This document shows, one piece after another, positions 40,384 through 49,419 of a DNA stretch of 64,000 nucleotides. The notes under the pieces are model-generated. The model was not told the DNA's origin. It saw only the letters and a program-made list of their open reading frames with translations, and ran no database searches. Every line of letters begins with the position of its first letter. Position 1 is the stretch's first letter. The stretch comes from Myxococcales bacterium (GTDB taxonomy: Bacteria; Myxococcota_A; Polyangia; Polyangiales; JADJMO01), in assembly GCA_016709545.1 (NCBI GenBank), contig JADJMO010000006.1, forward strand, positions 440,289 to 504,288. Direction: 5' to 3'. The translations under genes were made by a program, and so were the position numbers.

Positions 40384-41370
40384 TCAGGCCGCCCACGCCA
40401 GGGGGAGGTCTTCGGCCAGGCAGCGCGTGACCCGCTCGAACAGCGCCGCCGGCGGCACGCCGAGGGCGGTCGGCGCCTGCACGACCGCTCGACGGACGAA
40501 GGCCAGCGCCTCGTCGTCGACCGCCGCCTGCTCGGTCTCGCTCAGCCGGCTGCGGAGCCAGCGCTGGAGGCGCACCGAGAGGGAGGCGTGACGCGCCTCG
40601 TCGGCGGTGATCCGCGCGTAGAACCGCCGCACCACGGGGTCCGTTGCGTGGGTCGCGTGCCACTCGCCGACGAACACCCCGAGCAGCTCGCGGCCGCAGC
40701 CTTCGCGGCCGTTCTCTCGCGCCAGTTCGAGCATCGTGCGCGGAGCAGAGGGAGCGCAGGGCGGGGGCACGAGGGGCGCGCGGCCGAACTTGCGCGCGAG
40801 GCCGCTCGCCATGCGCACGTGGCGGCGCTCGTCCTCGATGGCGCGGCTGCAGGCCACGAACAGCGCGCGCGGAGCCCCGAGCGCGCGAAGATCCCGCCGC
40901 AGTCGCTCGAAGGCCTGCACCGCGATCGCCTCGTGATAGGCCATGCGCGCGAAGTGATCGCCGAGGTCGAGCGCTGCCTCGTCGTCGAGCTCGACCGCAC
41001 TGGCATGCCGTCGGCCGTCGACCACGCAGTACCAGTTGCAGGTGAAGCGCTCCTTGGCGCTGTCGTACGGGCAGCCGATCGACCCCGAGACCCCGCAGAT
41101 GTCGTTGCAGGAGAGGCCCGAACAGCCCGCGCCCTTCGCGCTCACGTACCAGGGACTGAACGAGCAGTACGTGCCGGGCTCCCCCTCGCGCGCACCGAGG
41201 ACGCACTCGGCCCCCGTCTCGGACTTGAGGACCGTACCCTCGTCGACCACGCTGCCACCGCAAGCCTGCAGGCCCGCGGTGAGCATGCCCGCGGCGCCGG
41301 TGACGACCACGAGGTTGCGGAGGTGTGCGCGGAGACGGGAGGCGTGGCACAGGTCGGGCATGGGAGCCAT
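40384..41370 (-). CDS. Ferritin-like domain lipoprotein with Cys-rich N-terminal segment
   Basis: A 328-residue exported protein. The start at 41370 gives a signal peptide NLVVVTGAAGMLTAGLQACG with Cys in a lipobox-like setting. Residues ~40-105 are rich in Cys (GTYCSFSPWYVSAKGAGCSG, CNDICGVSGSIGCPYDS, CNWYCVV). The rest is a four-helix ferritin-like fold with the repeated E...ExxH pattern: YHEAIAVQAFERL, AIEDERRHVRMASG, EWHATHA and ITADEARHASLSV, which would hold a di-iron site. The possible roles (iron oxidation, monooxygenase or structural) cannot be separated. The ATG at 41370 overlaps the PAP2 gene's stop as ATGA, so the two are translationally coupled. Confidence 0.82.
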   Translation of the reverse strand: MAPMPDLCHASRLRAHLRNLVVVTGAAGMLTAGLQACGGSVVDEGTVLKSETGAECVLGAREGEPGTYCSFSPWYVSAKGAGCSGLSCNDICGVSGSIGCPYDSAKERFTCNWYCVVDGRRHASAVELDDEAALDLGDHFARMAYHEAIAVQAFERLRRDLRALGAPRALFVACSRAIEDERRHVRMASGLARKFGRAPLVPPPCAPSAPRTMLELARENGREGCGRELLGVFVGEWHATHATDPVVRRFYARITADEARHASLSVRLQRWLRSRLSETEQAAVDDEALAFVRRAVVQAPTALGVPPAALFERVTRCLAEDLPLAWAA

Positions 41371-42152
41371 CAGTCTGCAGCAGGCATGCCAGCCACCCGT
41401 GTTCGCGCGATCGCGAAGTGGACGAACAGGTACGCGAGGAGCCCGAGCGCGATCCCCTGCAGCCCACCGACGGTCACGTCGATCGGGCGGTGCACGCGCA
41501 GCACCGGGCGCGCGAAGCAGATCAGCACCGCCCACGGCAGGAGCGCGAGCAGGAACCAGCGTCGCCGCCCCTCGACCACCGAGACCGCGAGGCAGGCGAA
41601 GAACGTCGCGACCAGCATGGCGGCGGTGGAGTGGCCCGAAGGAAACGAGAAGCCCGTCTCCTCGATCCAGTGGTTGCGGATCGCGGCCGCCATCGGCAAC
41701 CGATCGGGCACCGCCTCGAGCACACGACGCAGGTACGCGCTCCGCTCACCCTGCAGGGCGTAGAACCGCTCGGGGCTCAGATCCAGCAACCCGAGCTGCG
41801 CGAGCTCCTCGATGTTGGGGCGTGGCGTGTTCAGACGCGGCTTCACGACGTATTCGTTCACGAACGCGCCGACGCCGAGGAACAGCACGAGCGCGAGCGT
41901 CATCGCCCCGAACTCCTGGGCGCGTGCGCGACCGGTCAGCGCCGGTCGACTCACGACGAGCACGACCCCGATCGTGCACACGATCGGCATGCCGAGCTTG
42001 CCCGAGTCCGAGAGCCACAACGCCACGCGGGCGAGCGTGGCGGTGAGGTCGAAATGGGGGAGCAGCCAGGTGAGCGGCAGGAGCGCGGTCGCGACGAACA
42101 ACCAGGGGCCGACCACGCCCAGCACTTCACGCGGAGGGCGCGGTGTGGCCAT
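41370..42152 (-). CDS. PAP2-family phosphatase (membrane)
   Basis: A 260-residue membrane phosphatase with the three PAP2 motifs: VVKPRLNTPRP (KxxxxxxRP), PSGHSTAAML (motif 2 with the catalytic-transfer His) and RPVLRVHRPIDV (RxxxxxHxxxD, nucleophilic His). About six helices (for example VLGVVGPWLFVATALLPLTW and GAMTLALVLFLGVGAFV). It would dephosphorylate a lipid phosphate or pyrophosphate at the membrane. It ends overlapping the ferritin-like gene's start and begins only 3 bp after the upstream C11 peptidase gene's stop, so these three likely form one operon on the minus strand. Confidence 0.9.
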   Translation of the reverse strand: MATPRPPREVLGVVGPWLFVATALLPLTWLLPHFDLTATLARVALWLSDSGKLGMPIVCTIGVVLVVSRPALTGRARAQEFGAMTLALVLFLGVGAFVNEYVVKPRLNTPRPNIEELAQLGLLDLSPERFYALQGERSAYLRRVLEAVPDRLPMAAAIRNHWIEETGFSFPSGHSTAAMLVATFFACLAVSVVEGRRRWFLLALLPWAVLICFARPVLRVHRPIDVTVGGLQGIALGLLAYLFVHFAIARTRVAGMPAAD

Positions 42153-42155
42153 CGC

Positions 42156-44351
42156 TCACGGCAGCGTGGTGGTGGCCTTGGCGACGCCGACGTGGCCGGA
42201 GAAGTCCTCGGCCATGATGGTGATCTGGTAGGTGCCGGGCAGCATCGGCCGCACGTTCACCTTGAGGTCCTCGACCTTGTCCCACTTCACCTGCAGCGGC
42301 AGCTTGAGCGTGGAGCTCTTGCCGCTCGGATCGACGATCTGGTAGCGCGGCTCGAACGCCACCTTCGCCGCGGGCAGCTTGGCGGGCGTGAACGGCGTGT
42401 AGAAGGTCTGATCCTTGACCTGGTCGATGAAGTAGCCGGTGAGGAGCTTGCTCCCCGCGTAGCCGGTGACGCCCTTGGCGAACGAGAAGCGGAGCATGAC
42501 CGTCTCCTCGGGGCCGCCGAGGATGCGCAGGCCGACGTCGGTGTCGAAGCTCGTCGCGTCGAACCGCCACTTGTGCACGCTGAGCGGGAACTCGAGGCCT
42601 CCCTTGCCGCTGAGGGTGGCGTACATGGGGGTCCACTTGGTGGAGACCATGTTGCCGGTCTTCTTCCAGGTGGTGACGCCCGGGCCCTCGGCGAGCTTCT
42701 TGAACAGCGCGGGATCGGTGATGCCCACGACCTCGACCGGCACCTTGTTGCCGAGGAAGTCCTGCGAGACGATCATGATCACGTTGCTGATGTCGCCGTC
42801 GACCGTCGCGGTCACGGGGCGCTCGCCGCCGAACGGGTTGGCGGCGTTCTTGCCGATCTGGATGTTGGTGATCTTGGGCGCGGCGCCGACCGAGAACGCG
42901 TTGCTGTAGGTCTGCAGCGCGGTCGACCACGGGCTCGTCTTGCCGAACGGGGTCTTCTGGTAGGCCGGCAGGAGCTTCTTCACGCTGTCGGGCGGGGGCA
43001 GCCAGATCGACAGCCCGCGGGCGTGAACGCGATCGTCGCCGTTGAACTTGTCGACGCGCGCCGCGTCGAGCGCGGTGATGACCGACTGCGCCGAGGCCTT
43101 CACGTTGGAGGCGGTGGTCATCTCGCGGATGACCGCGGCGACCTGGACGAGATCGGCGAAGCCGTCGCGCGGGCCGTTGATCGGATCGGTGCGCGGGCCG
43201 AACGTGTCGGCCGACTCGGCCGCGGTGCCCATGCCGAGCTTGCTCGCGTCCATGTTGCCGGCGATCTGGGTGGCCATCGTGTCGACCGCGGCCCGCAAGG
43301 CCGGGATCTTCGACATGTCGAACAGCGCGCTCGTGACGGTGGGGTCGGGCCCGCCCTTGGCGCCGGGGCCGTAGCTCACGCGCATCGCGTTGACGAACGA
43401 CTTTCCGAGCGCGGCGCCGTCCATCAGGGCGGGCTTCTGCACGAGCGGCGCGAGGGCCTGCGTGTACTCGTAGCCCGCGCCGGGCTGCAGCTCCTCGCTC
43501 GCCGCCCAGTACTTCACGTAGGGGGCGATCGCGTCGGCGACCTCGAGCGTGCCCATGAGGCAAGCGTCGGTCGCGAGCAGGTCGAACTTGGCGAGGCCCG
43601 CCTCCTTGAGACCCGCGGCGAGCCCGGACTGGAGCTCGGGCAGGGTCATCATCATGGGGTGGGTCTCGGGCGGGGCCTTGTCGTCGACGAAGCCGCCGAG
43701 CCAGGCGTTGCCGTGGTCCTCCATGACGAGCGCGTAGCGCTTGGCGGGGAAGTTCTTCACGCCCCACGCGATGAAGTCCTTGAGCTCCTTCGGGTGAGAC
43801 ATGTCGATCTCGCCCATGTCGGAGAGGAGCTTGCTGTTGATGACGATGCTGCCGTCGTCCCGCGTGACGAAGTAGCGCCGGGCGGTGTCCCAGTCGCCGT
43901 TGGTCTTGTCGTCGCGCGAGGCCATCGGCGAGCCGGGCGGCGGGCGCCAGCGGTCGATCTCCATCACCACGTTGACGCCCTTGACCGAGCCGACGCGCTC
44001 CATCTCGTCGAGGTCGTCGAGGATCGGACCCTCGAGATCGTTGTCGGCGACGGCGTAGACGAGGACCGTCCACTCTGCGATGCCCGGCTGGGGCGACATC
44101 ACGGGGGCCGGGAGCGCGCCGATGCTGGCCGGGATGCCCGGGACGGCCGTGCCGGTGGGCACCGCGACGCCCGTTCCGCCGAGCCCGGGGATGTTGACCC
44201 CGGGCGGGAGCTGCTTGGCCAGATCGGGCGGGATCGGCGGCAACGGCTGGGCCGTCGCGGTCACCGCGACGAGCGAGCCGAGCACCAGCAACGCCCCGGC
44301 AGAGACCCCCCTCGCACCCCTGCGCCATTGCGTGACACCTGACAGTCGCAT
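42156..44351 (-). CDS. Clostripain-type (C11) cysteine peptidase, secreted
   Basis: A 731-residue secreted peptidase of the C11 (clan CD) family. It begins with a signal peptide (GALLVLGSLVAVTATAQ). The catalytic residues are visible: YALVMEDHGNAWLGGFV (catalytic His) and LLATDACLMGTLEVADAI (nucleophile Cys). An early strand WTVLVYAVADNDLEGPILDD leads to them. The last ~250 residues are beta-rich (TATVDGDISNVIMIVSQDFL, LPGTYQITIMAEDFSGHVG), suggesting Ig-like or other surface-binding modules. The family cleaves after Arg/Lys; myxobacteria use secreted proteases for predation and development, but a role here is only inferred. ATG 44351 diverges from the CAP gene with 82 bp between. Confidence 0.9.
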   Translation of the reverse strand: MRLSGVTQWRRGARGVSAGALLVLGSLVAVTATAQPLPPIPPDLAKQLPPGVNIPGLGGTGVAVPTGTAVPGIPASIGALPAPVMSPQPGIAEWTVLVYAVADNDLEGPILDDLDEMERVGSVKGVNVVMEIDRWRPPPGSPMASRDDKTNGDWDTARRYFVTRDDGSIVINSKLLSDMGEIDMSHPKELKDFIAWGVKNFPAKRYALVMEDHGNAWLGGFVDDKAPPETHPMMMTLPELQSGLAAGLKEAGLAKFDLLATDACLMGTLEVADAIAPYVKYWAASEELQPGAGYEYTQALAPLVQKPALMDGAALGKSFVNAMRVSYGPGAKGGPDPTVTSALFDMSKIPALRAAVDTMATQIAGNMDASKLGMGTAAESADTFGPRTDPINGPRDGFADLVQVAAVIREMTTASNVKASAQSVITALDAARVDKFNGDDRVHARGLSIWLPPPDSVKKLLPAYQKTPFGKTSPWSTALQTYSNAFSVGAAPKITNIQIGKNAANPFGGERPVTATVDGDISNVIMIVSQDFLGNKVPVEVVGITDPALFKKLAEGPGVTTWKKTGNMVSTKWTPMYATLSGKGGLEFPLSVHKWRFDATSFDTDVGLRILGGPEETVMLRFSFAKGVTGYAGSKLLTGYFIDQVKDQTFYTPFTPAKLPAAKVAFEPRYQIVDPSGKSSTLKLPLQVKWDKVEDLKVNVRPMLPGTYQITIMAEDFSGHVGVAKATTTLP

Positions 44352-44433
44352 GGTTCCTCCAGCCGGACAGACGAGCCAACCGAGGCTTTCATGCAGCGCG
44401 GCCGGGCCGCAAGGCTCTGCTACCCTGAACCGT

Positions 44434-45513
44434 ATGCGGTCCTGGACCTTGGCCCTGCTCGCGGGGGCTTTCTGCGCGGCGTGTACGGGCGAGGTCGGCG
44501 GGCTCGACGAGGGCACCGACGACGTGGGCAGCGACGACGTGGGCAGCGACGCCACCGCCGAAGCGTCCCCGACCGATGCGGGAGTCGACTCGACCCTGAC
44601 GGACACCCCGACCACCGACACCGGTGTTGCGCCCGACACCACCGCGCCCCCCGTGGACACGGGACCCGCCGACGCGGGGTCGCTCGACACCGGCCCGCCG
44701 ACCGGGACCGACGCGGTGTGCGCGCGCTGGAAGGGCGATCGCGCCTCGCTCGGCGAGGGAGCGTGGTCGGGCGCCCTCGCGAGCTGCACCGCCGGTGACG
44801 TCGGCGCACCGGGTCGGGCCAACACCCTGAAGCTCGTGAACCTGTATCGCTGGCTCTCCGGACTGCCCGCCGTCGTCGACGATCCTGCGCGCAACGGCAC
44901 CGCCCAGGCCTGCGCACTCATGATGCACGCCAACGGGACCCTCAGCCACTCGCCGCCGACCAGCTGGAAGTGCTACTCGGCCACGGGCGCCGGCAGCGCA
45001 GGCAAGAGCAACATCTCGCCGACCCCGGCGGTCGCCTCCATCGACCTCTACATGGTCGATCCGGGCAACGCGACGACCATCGGTCATCGTCGCTGGATCC
45101 TCTCCAACAGCCTCGGCCCGATCGGGATCGGCGGCACGAGCGGCTACTCGTGCCTCCAGGTCATCGGTGGCGGCGGCAGCGCGGGCAAGGAGTTCACCGC
45201 CTGGCCGCCCGCAGGCATCGTGCCGCTCGAGGCCTTCGCGCCCCCGGGCTCCTTCTCCTCCGTCGACGCCACCGGGTGGACCGTGCAGAGCGACTCGATC
45301 TCGTTCAGTGGCTCGACCACCGCGACGATCGCCGAGGACGGCGTGGACAGGCCGGTCGACGTCGCGACGCTCGCGAACGGCTACGGCAGCACCAGCGCGC
45401 TGAAGATCACGCCGAAGGGCTGGACCACGAAGGCGGGCAAGTCCTATGCGGTGAGCGTGAAGGGCGCGAGCAAGGCGATCGACTACGTGGTGCAGGTGGT
45501 GGCGTGTCCCTGA
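44434..45513 (+). CDS. CAP-domain lipoprotein
   Basis: A 359-residue lipoprotein. Signal peptide MRSWTLALLAGAFCAAC ends in lipobox CAAC (Cys about residue 17), followed by a ~75-residue Asp/Thr/Ala/Pro linker (DVGSDDVGSDATAEASPTDA, then DTPTTDTGVAPDTTAPPVDT). The CAP (SCP/PR-1) domain begins LVNLYRWLSGLPAVVDDPAR. It contains QACALMMHANGTLSHSPPT (His and the CAP fold), VASIDLYMVDPGNATTIGHR and RRWILSNSLGPIGIG. An extra ~120-residue beta domain (TKAGKSYAVSVKGASKAIDY) follows. CAP proteins are secreted, often Ca- or lipid-binding. It diverges from the C11 peptidase gene and may share a control region with it. Confidence 0.85.
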   Translation: MRSWTLALLAGAFCAACTGEVGGLDEGTDDVGSDDVGSDATAEASPTDAGVDSTLTDTPTTDTGVAPDTTAPPVDTGPADAGSLDTGPPTGTDAVCARWKGDRASLGEGAWSGALASCTAGDVGAPGRANTLKLVNLYRWLSGLPAVVDDPARNGTAQACALMMHANGTLSHSPPTSWKCYSATGAGSAGKSNISPTPAVASIDLYMVDPGNATTIGHRRWILSNSLGPIGIGGTSGYSCLQVIGGGGSAGKEFTAWPPAGIVPLEAFAPPGSFSSVDATGWTVQSDSISFSGSTTATIAEDGVDRPVDVATLANGYGSTSALKITPKGWTTKAGKSYAVSVKGASKAIDYVVQVVACP

Positions 45514-45942
45514 TCAGTTGGGCTCGCCGCGACGGAACACCGCGTCCCAGCCGTCGCGGAACGCCTCGCTCGTGACCCGCGCGGGACCCTTGTGTGGCAG
45601 CGCCACGCTCGCCGTGTCCATCGCGCGCACCTTCGGGCGGCCGTCGTAGTGCACCTTCACGTCGAGAATCGGTGACGAGGCCTCCGGGCGCGACAGGCTG
45701 ACGAGCTCGCCGTGGATCGGCTCCCCCTCGCGCATGGGGCGGACCACCCCCGCCTCGATCGGGGCGTCTTCGGCGCGCTGACGCAGGATGGCAAAGCTCT
45801 TGTCGTCGACGGGGCCGAGGACGACGGCGCGATCGCGCGGGGCCGGCGCCTCGTGCTCGACGGGGCCCACGACCTCGGCGCCTCCCGTGACGGCGATCTC
45901 GGCCGCCGGTGGGGCTTCCTTGGCCGGTCCATCTTCGCTCAC
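45514..45942 (-). CDS. Hypothetical protein (142 aa)
   Basis: No family recognised. Convergent with the CAP gene, which ends at 45513; its own stop is TCA (complement) at 45514-45516. The first ~45 residues are acidic and Pro/Ala-rich, starting MSEDGPAKEAPPAAEIAVTG. The rest shows short strands (RAVVLGPVDDKSFAILRQRA, GELVSLSRPEASSPILDVKV, VHYDGRPKVRAMDTASVALP) that might form a small beta barrel. No signal peptide or membrane helix. The codon use is like its neighbours. The ATG at 45942 lies back-to-back with the upstream end of the OPT gene region. Confidence 0.65.
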   Translation of the reverse strand: MSEDGPAKEAPPAAEIAVTGGAEVVGPVEHEAPAPRDRAVVLGPVDDKSFAILRQRAEDAPIEAGVVRPMREGEPIHGELVSLSRPEASSPILDVKVHYDGRPKVRAMDTASVALPHKGPARVTSEAFRDGWDAVFRRGEPN

Positions 45943-46020
45943 GCCTTTGCTCTAGCACGAACGGAGGGCCCTACGACCCGCTTGTCTCCCGGCCAAAACC
46001 GCCGTCTGGTCGCGCCCTCC

Positions 46021-47931
46021 ATGAGCTCCCTCGGCGACTCGAGCACCCCTGAACAACCGGCGCCACAGCCTCCCAGCGGCGACACGATCGCCCTCGAGAT
46101 GGAGTGGGTCGAGAAGGTCTACCAGGGGGATCACGTCAAGCAGGCCACGGCCCGCGCGATCCTCATGGGGGCGCTCCTCGGCGGCGCCCTCTCGCTGCAG
46201 AACCTCTACGTCGGGTTGAAGACCGGCTGGGGCCTCGGCGTGGCCATCACGGCGTGCGTGCTCAGCTTCACCATCTACAACACGCTGGTTCGCCTCGCGC
46301 CGAAGGTCTTCGGGCCGCCGATGTCGGTGCTCGAGAACAACTGCATGCAGTCGACGGCCTCGTCGGCGGGCTACTCGACCGGCGGCGTGATGACCTCCGC
46401 CATCGCCGCGTACCTGATCCTCAACGGCAAGCACATCGGCTGGGTCACGCTCGCGCTCTGGACCTTCTTCCTCGCGGTCCTCGGCACCGTGATGGCCATC
46501 CCGATGAAGCGGCAGATGGTCAACATCGAGAAGCTCCCGTTCCCGAGCGGCATCGCCGCCGCCGAGACGCTCAAGTCGCTGCACGCCGAGAGCGACGCCG
46601 GCCAGCGGCAGGCCCGCGCGCTCGGTCGCGCGGCCATGGTCGGTGCGGTCATCTCCTGGTTCCGCGACGCGCACCCCGGCGCCAAGGCCGGCGCCATCCT
46701 CAAGAACCTCACGCGGTTCAACAAGTTCCCCGAGATGATCGCCTTCCCGGGCGCGACCGGCGCCAAGCTCGCTGCCCTCGGCGTCCACCTCGAGGGCTCG
46801 CTGATCTTCATCGCCGCCGGCGCTCTGATGGGGCTGCGCACCACCATCTCCATGCTGGTCGCGGGCCTCCTCAATTTCGTCTACGTGGGCCCCAAGGTGT
46901 ACGCGCTCGGCGGCATCAGCGCGCTCACCGGCAGCGCGATCCGCAAGTGGAGCCTCTGGCCCGGCGCCTCGATCATGGTCGCGAGCGGCCTGCTCACCTT
47001 CGCGCTGCAGTGGCGCACCATCCTCCGAGCCTTCTCCGGGCTCGGGGGCCGCAAGAAGCTCGCCGCCGACGACCCCAACGCGGCCGCCGAGGCCCGCATC
47101 GCGGCGATCGAGGTGCCGAGCTCCTGGTTCGTGGGCGGCATGGCGTTCGCGAGCGTCGGCCTCGTCGCGGTCGGCAAGGTCTCGTTCGGGATCTCGTGGT
47201 GGATGAGCATCCTCGCCATCCTCCTCACCTTCTTCCTCAGCCTCGTCGCCTGCCGCGCCACCGGCGAGACCGACACGACGCCGATCGGCGCGATGGGCAA
47301 GATCACCCAGCTCACCTACGGCGTCGTCGCTCCCGGCAACGTGACCACCAACCTGATGACCGCCAGCATCACGGCGGGCGCCGCCGGCAGCTCCGCGGAC
47401 CTCTTGACCGACCTCAAGAGCGGCTACCTGCTCGGAGCCAACCCGCGCAAGCAGTTCCTCGCGCAGCTCGTCGGCACGGTCGTGGGCACCGCGGTCACCG
47501 TGCCGATGTTCTACATCCTCGTCCCGACCAAGGACGTGCTGCTGAAGAAGTTCGCCGCGCCGTCCGCCAAGGTCTGGGCCGGTGTCGCGGAGCTGCTCTC
47601 GAAGGGGCTGTCCTCGCTCCACCCGACCGCGGTGCTCGGCATCAAGGTCGGCGTCGCCATCGGCGTGATCCTTCCGCTCCTCGAGCTGCGCTTCCCGAAG
47701 TACAAGAAGTACATCCCCTCCGCCACGGGGGTGGGCCTGGCGCTCGTCATCGACGCGCACAACAGCATGATGATGTTCTTCGGGGCGGTGCTCGCCTGGC
47801 TCTGGACCAAGCAGAACAAGGCCAAGGCCGAGGAGTACACGGTGGCGCTCAGCTCGGGCATCATCGCTGGCGAGAGCCTCATGGCGGTGTTCGTGCTCCT
47901 GCTCGGCGCCCTCGAGTACCTCGCACAGTGA
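46021..47931 (+). CDS. OPT-family oligopeptide/metal-chelate transporter
   Basis: A 636-residue membrane protein with about 15 hydrophobic helices. The motif NLYVGLKTGWGLGVAITACV near residue 60 and KLPFPSGIAAAETLKSLHAE (about residue 170) are typical of bacterial OPT transporters. GVVAPGNVTTNLMTASITAG (about residue 440) is the late signature. These move short peptides or metal-chelate complexes with protons. The start ATG at 46021 gives MSSLGDSSTPEQPAPQPPSG, a low-complexity cytoplasmic leader. A large upstream region in the same frame is not coding. The stop overlaps the aldo/keto reductase start (GTGA), so these are probably co-translated. Confidence 0.9.
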   Translation: MSSLGDSSTPEQPAPQPPSGDTIALEMEWVEKVYQGDHVKQATARAILMGALLGGALSLQNLYVGLKTGWGLGVAITACVLSFTIYNTLVRLAPKVFGPPMSVLENNCMQSTASSAGYSTGGVMTSAIAAYLILNGKHIGWVTLALWTFFLAVLGTVMAIPMKRQMVNIEKLPFPSGIAAAETLKSLHAESDAGQRQARALGRAAMVGAVISWFRDAHPGAKAGAILKNLTRFNKFPEMIAFPGATGAKLAALGVHLEGSLIFIAAGALMGLRTTISMLVAGLLNFVYVGPKVYALGGISALTGSAIRKWSLWPGASIMVASGLLTFALQWRTILRAFSGLGGRKKLAADDPNAAAEARIAAIEVPSSWFVGGMAFASVGLVAVGKVSFGISWWMSILAILLTFFLSLVACRATGETDTTPIGAMGKITQLTYGVVAPGNVTTNLMTASITAGAAGSSADLLTDLKSGYLLGANPRKQFLAQLVGTVVGTAVTVPMFYILVPTKDVLLKKFAAPSAKVWAGVAELLSKGLSSLHPTAVLGIKVGVAIGVILPLLELRFPKYKKYIPSATGVGLALVIDAHNSMMMFFGAVLAWLWTKQNKAKAEEYTVALSSGIIAGESLMAVFVLLLGALEYLAQ

Positions 47932-48872
47932 ACCCCGCGCGCTACCTCGCGCCGAAGGCCGGCGGCACGGCGCTGGCCCTCGGCACGATGAACTTCGGCA
48001 AGCGCACCGACGAGCGCGCCTCGCTCGCCATCGCCGCGCGCGCCCTCGACGCCGGGCTCGAGCTGTTCGACACGGCCAACGTCTACGGCGACGGCGCCTC
48101 CGAGCGCATCGTCGGCAAGGCGCTCCGCGCGCTCGGTCGCGACCGGGTGCTCCTCGCGACCAAGGTCGGCCTGATGCGCCGCAGCGGCAAGCCCGAGGGG
48201 CTGTCTCCGGCGGCGATCGCGCGCGCGATCGACGAGAGCCTCGCGAACCTCGGCACCGATCACGTCGACCTCTACTGGCTGCACGCGCCCGACCCGGAGG
48301 TGCCGCTCGTCGACACGCTCGGCGCCGTCGCGCGGCTCGTCGAGAGCGGGAAGGTGCGCGCGTACGGGATGTCGAACTACGCGGCGTGGGAGATCCTCGA
48401 GGCCGCCCACCCTGATGCGCTCGGGGGCCTGCGGCCCGTGGCGGCGCAGCAGATCTACAACCTGCTCGTGCGCCAGCTCGACCTCGAGTACTTCCGCTTC
48501 GCCGCGCGGCATCGCGTGCACACGACGGTCTACAACCCGCTCGCCGGTGGGCTCCTCGCGACCGCGACCGCGACCGGGGCGCGCTTCACCAAGAACGCCA
48601 TGTACCAGCGGCGGTACGCCACGCCGGGCATGGCCGCGCGCGCGGAGGCCTACGCGAAGCTGGCCGCCGAGGCGGGCAAATCGCTGCTCGAGCTGGCGTA
48701 CGGGTTCGTCGCCGGTCACGCGGGCGTCGACTCGATCCTCGTCGGACCGGCCTCGCTCGACCACCTCGAGGCCGCGCTCGCGGCGTGCGTGCCGCTCGAC
48801 CCCGAGCTCCGCGCGAAGGTGGATTCGCTCGCGGTCGAGCTCGACGGCACCGACGCCCGCTACGCCCGCTAG
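47928..48872 (+). CDS. Aldo/keto reductase
   Basis: A 314-residue NADPH-dependent oxidoreductase with a TIM barrel. The catalytic tetrad is visible: Asp and Tyr in LFDTANVYGDGASERIVGKA, Lys in LLATKVGLMRR, and His in DLYWLHAPDPEVPLVD. The C-terminal nucleotide-binding segment SILVGPASLDHLEAALAACV is also present. The GTG at 47928 overlaps the stop of the transporter gene by 4 bases. The substrate is unknown; the family is broad (aldehydes, sugars, quinones). It is the last gene in this plus-strand run; the next is a convergent lipoprotein gene whose stop at 48869 overlaps by 4 bases. Confidence 0.9.
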   Translation: MNPARYLAPKAGGTALALGTMNFGKRTDERASLAIAARALDAGLELFDTANVYGDGASERIVGKALRALGRDRVLLATKVGLMRRSGKPEGLSPAAIARAIDESLANLGTDHVDLYWLHAPDPEVPLVDTLGAVARLVESGKVRAYGMSNYAAWEILEAAHPDALGGLRPVAAQQIYNLLVRQLDLEYFRFAARHRVHTTVYNPLAGGLLATATATGARFTKNAMYQRRYATPGMAARAEAYAKLAAEAGKSLLELAYGFVAGHAGVDSILVGPASLDHLEAALAACVPLDPELRAKVDSLAVELDGTDARYAR

Positions 48873-49366
48873 GTCGTGTAGCAGCACGCCCTCGACACCA
48901 CCGCCCGCACCCGCGCGGTCTCCTTCGCGTCGAGCGCGCCGCACCCCGCGCACTTCGGCTTGCCGCACCCATCCGCGTCGCGGGGAGGATCCGTCTCCGC
49001 GGCGAGCACGCAGCGGTGCGCGGGCGTGCTCCGGAACCGCTGGACGAAGCAGCACTCCGTCTTCGACGGCGGCCCGTGCGTCACGAGCTCGCAGTCGGGC
49101 AGGGCGCACAGCGCCTCGTCGCGCAAGGGTGAGACGCAGGTGCCCTGGGCCGTCACCTTCGGCATGCAGAGGCGACCCTCTGCGTCGAGGCGCCCGGCGG
49201 GGTGCGTGGTCCACGTGAGCGCGCTCGCGCTGCTCGATGCAGACGTCGACGCACTCGGCGCCGACGACGTGCTCGCCGTCACGCTCACCGAAGCGGCCGC
49301 CGGTGCGGGCGCCGGTGCCTCTGCCCGGTGACACCCCATCAGGCCCACGACGATCCACGCGCGCAT
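48869..49366 (-). CDS. Cys-rich lipoprotein (165 aa), unknown function
   Basis: The ATG at 49366 gives a short signal peptide MRAWIVVGLMGC with lipid-modified Cys at residue 12, followed by an Ala/Pro/Ser-rich linker (AEAPAPAPAAASVSVTASTS). The mature domain is Cys-rich: about ten Cys occur within ~80 residues, in LCMPKVTAQGTCVSPLRDEA, LCALPDCELVTHGP, KTECCFVQRFRSTPAHRC and DADGCGKPKCAGCGALDA. Disulphides are likely after export, or metal binding through CxxC pairs. It ends SRACCYTT. An upstream in-frame extension exists, but its composition is not protein-like. Confidence 0.7.
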   Translation of the reverse strand: MRAWIVVGLMGCHRAEAPAPAPAAASVSVTASTSSAPSASTSASSSASALTWTTHPAGRLDAEGRLCMPKVTAQGTCVSPLRDEALCALPDCELVTHGPPSKTECCFVQRFRSTPAHRCVLAAETDPPRDADGCGKPKCAGCGALDAKETARVRAVVSRACCYTT

Positions 49367-49419
49367 GCTCGATCGGTACCACGCTGGTCGCGACGGCGCC
49401 CCGGTACTAACAGCTCCCC

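Noticed and set aside
40384..41370. IS481 right end inside the ferritin-like gene region
   Set aside because: No matching inverted end was found beyond 40337; the gene is intact and of typical composition.
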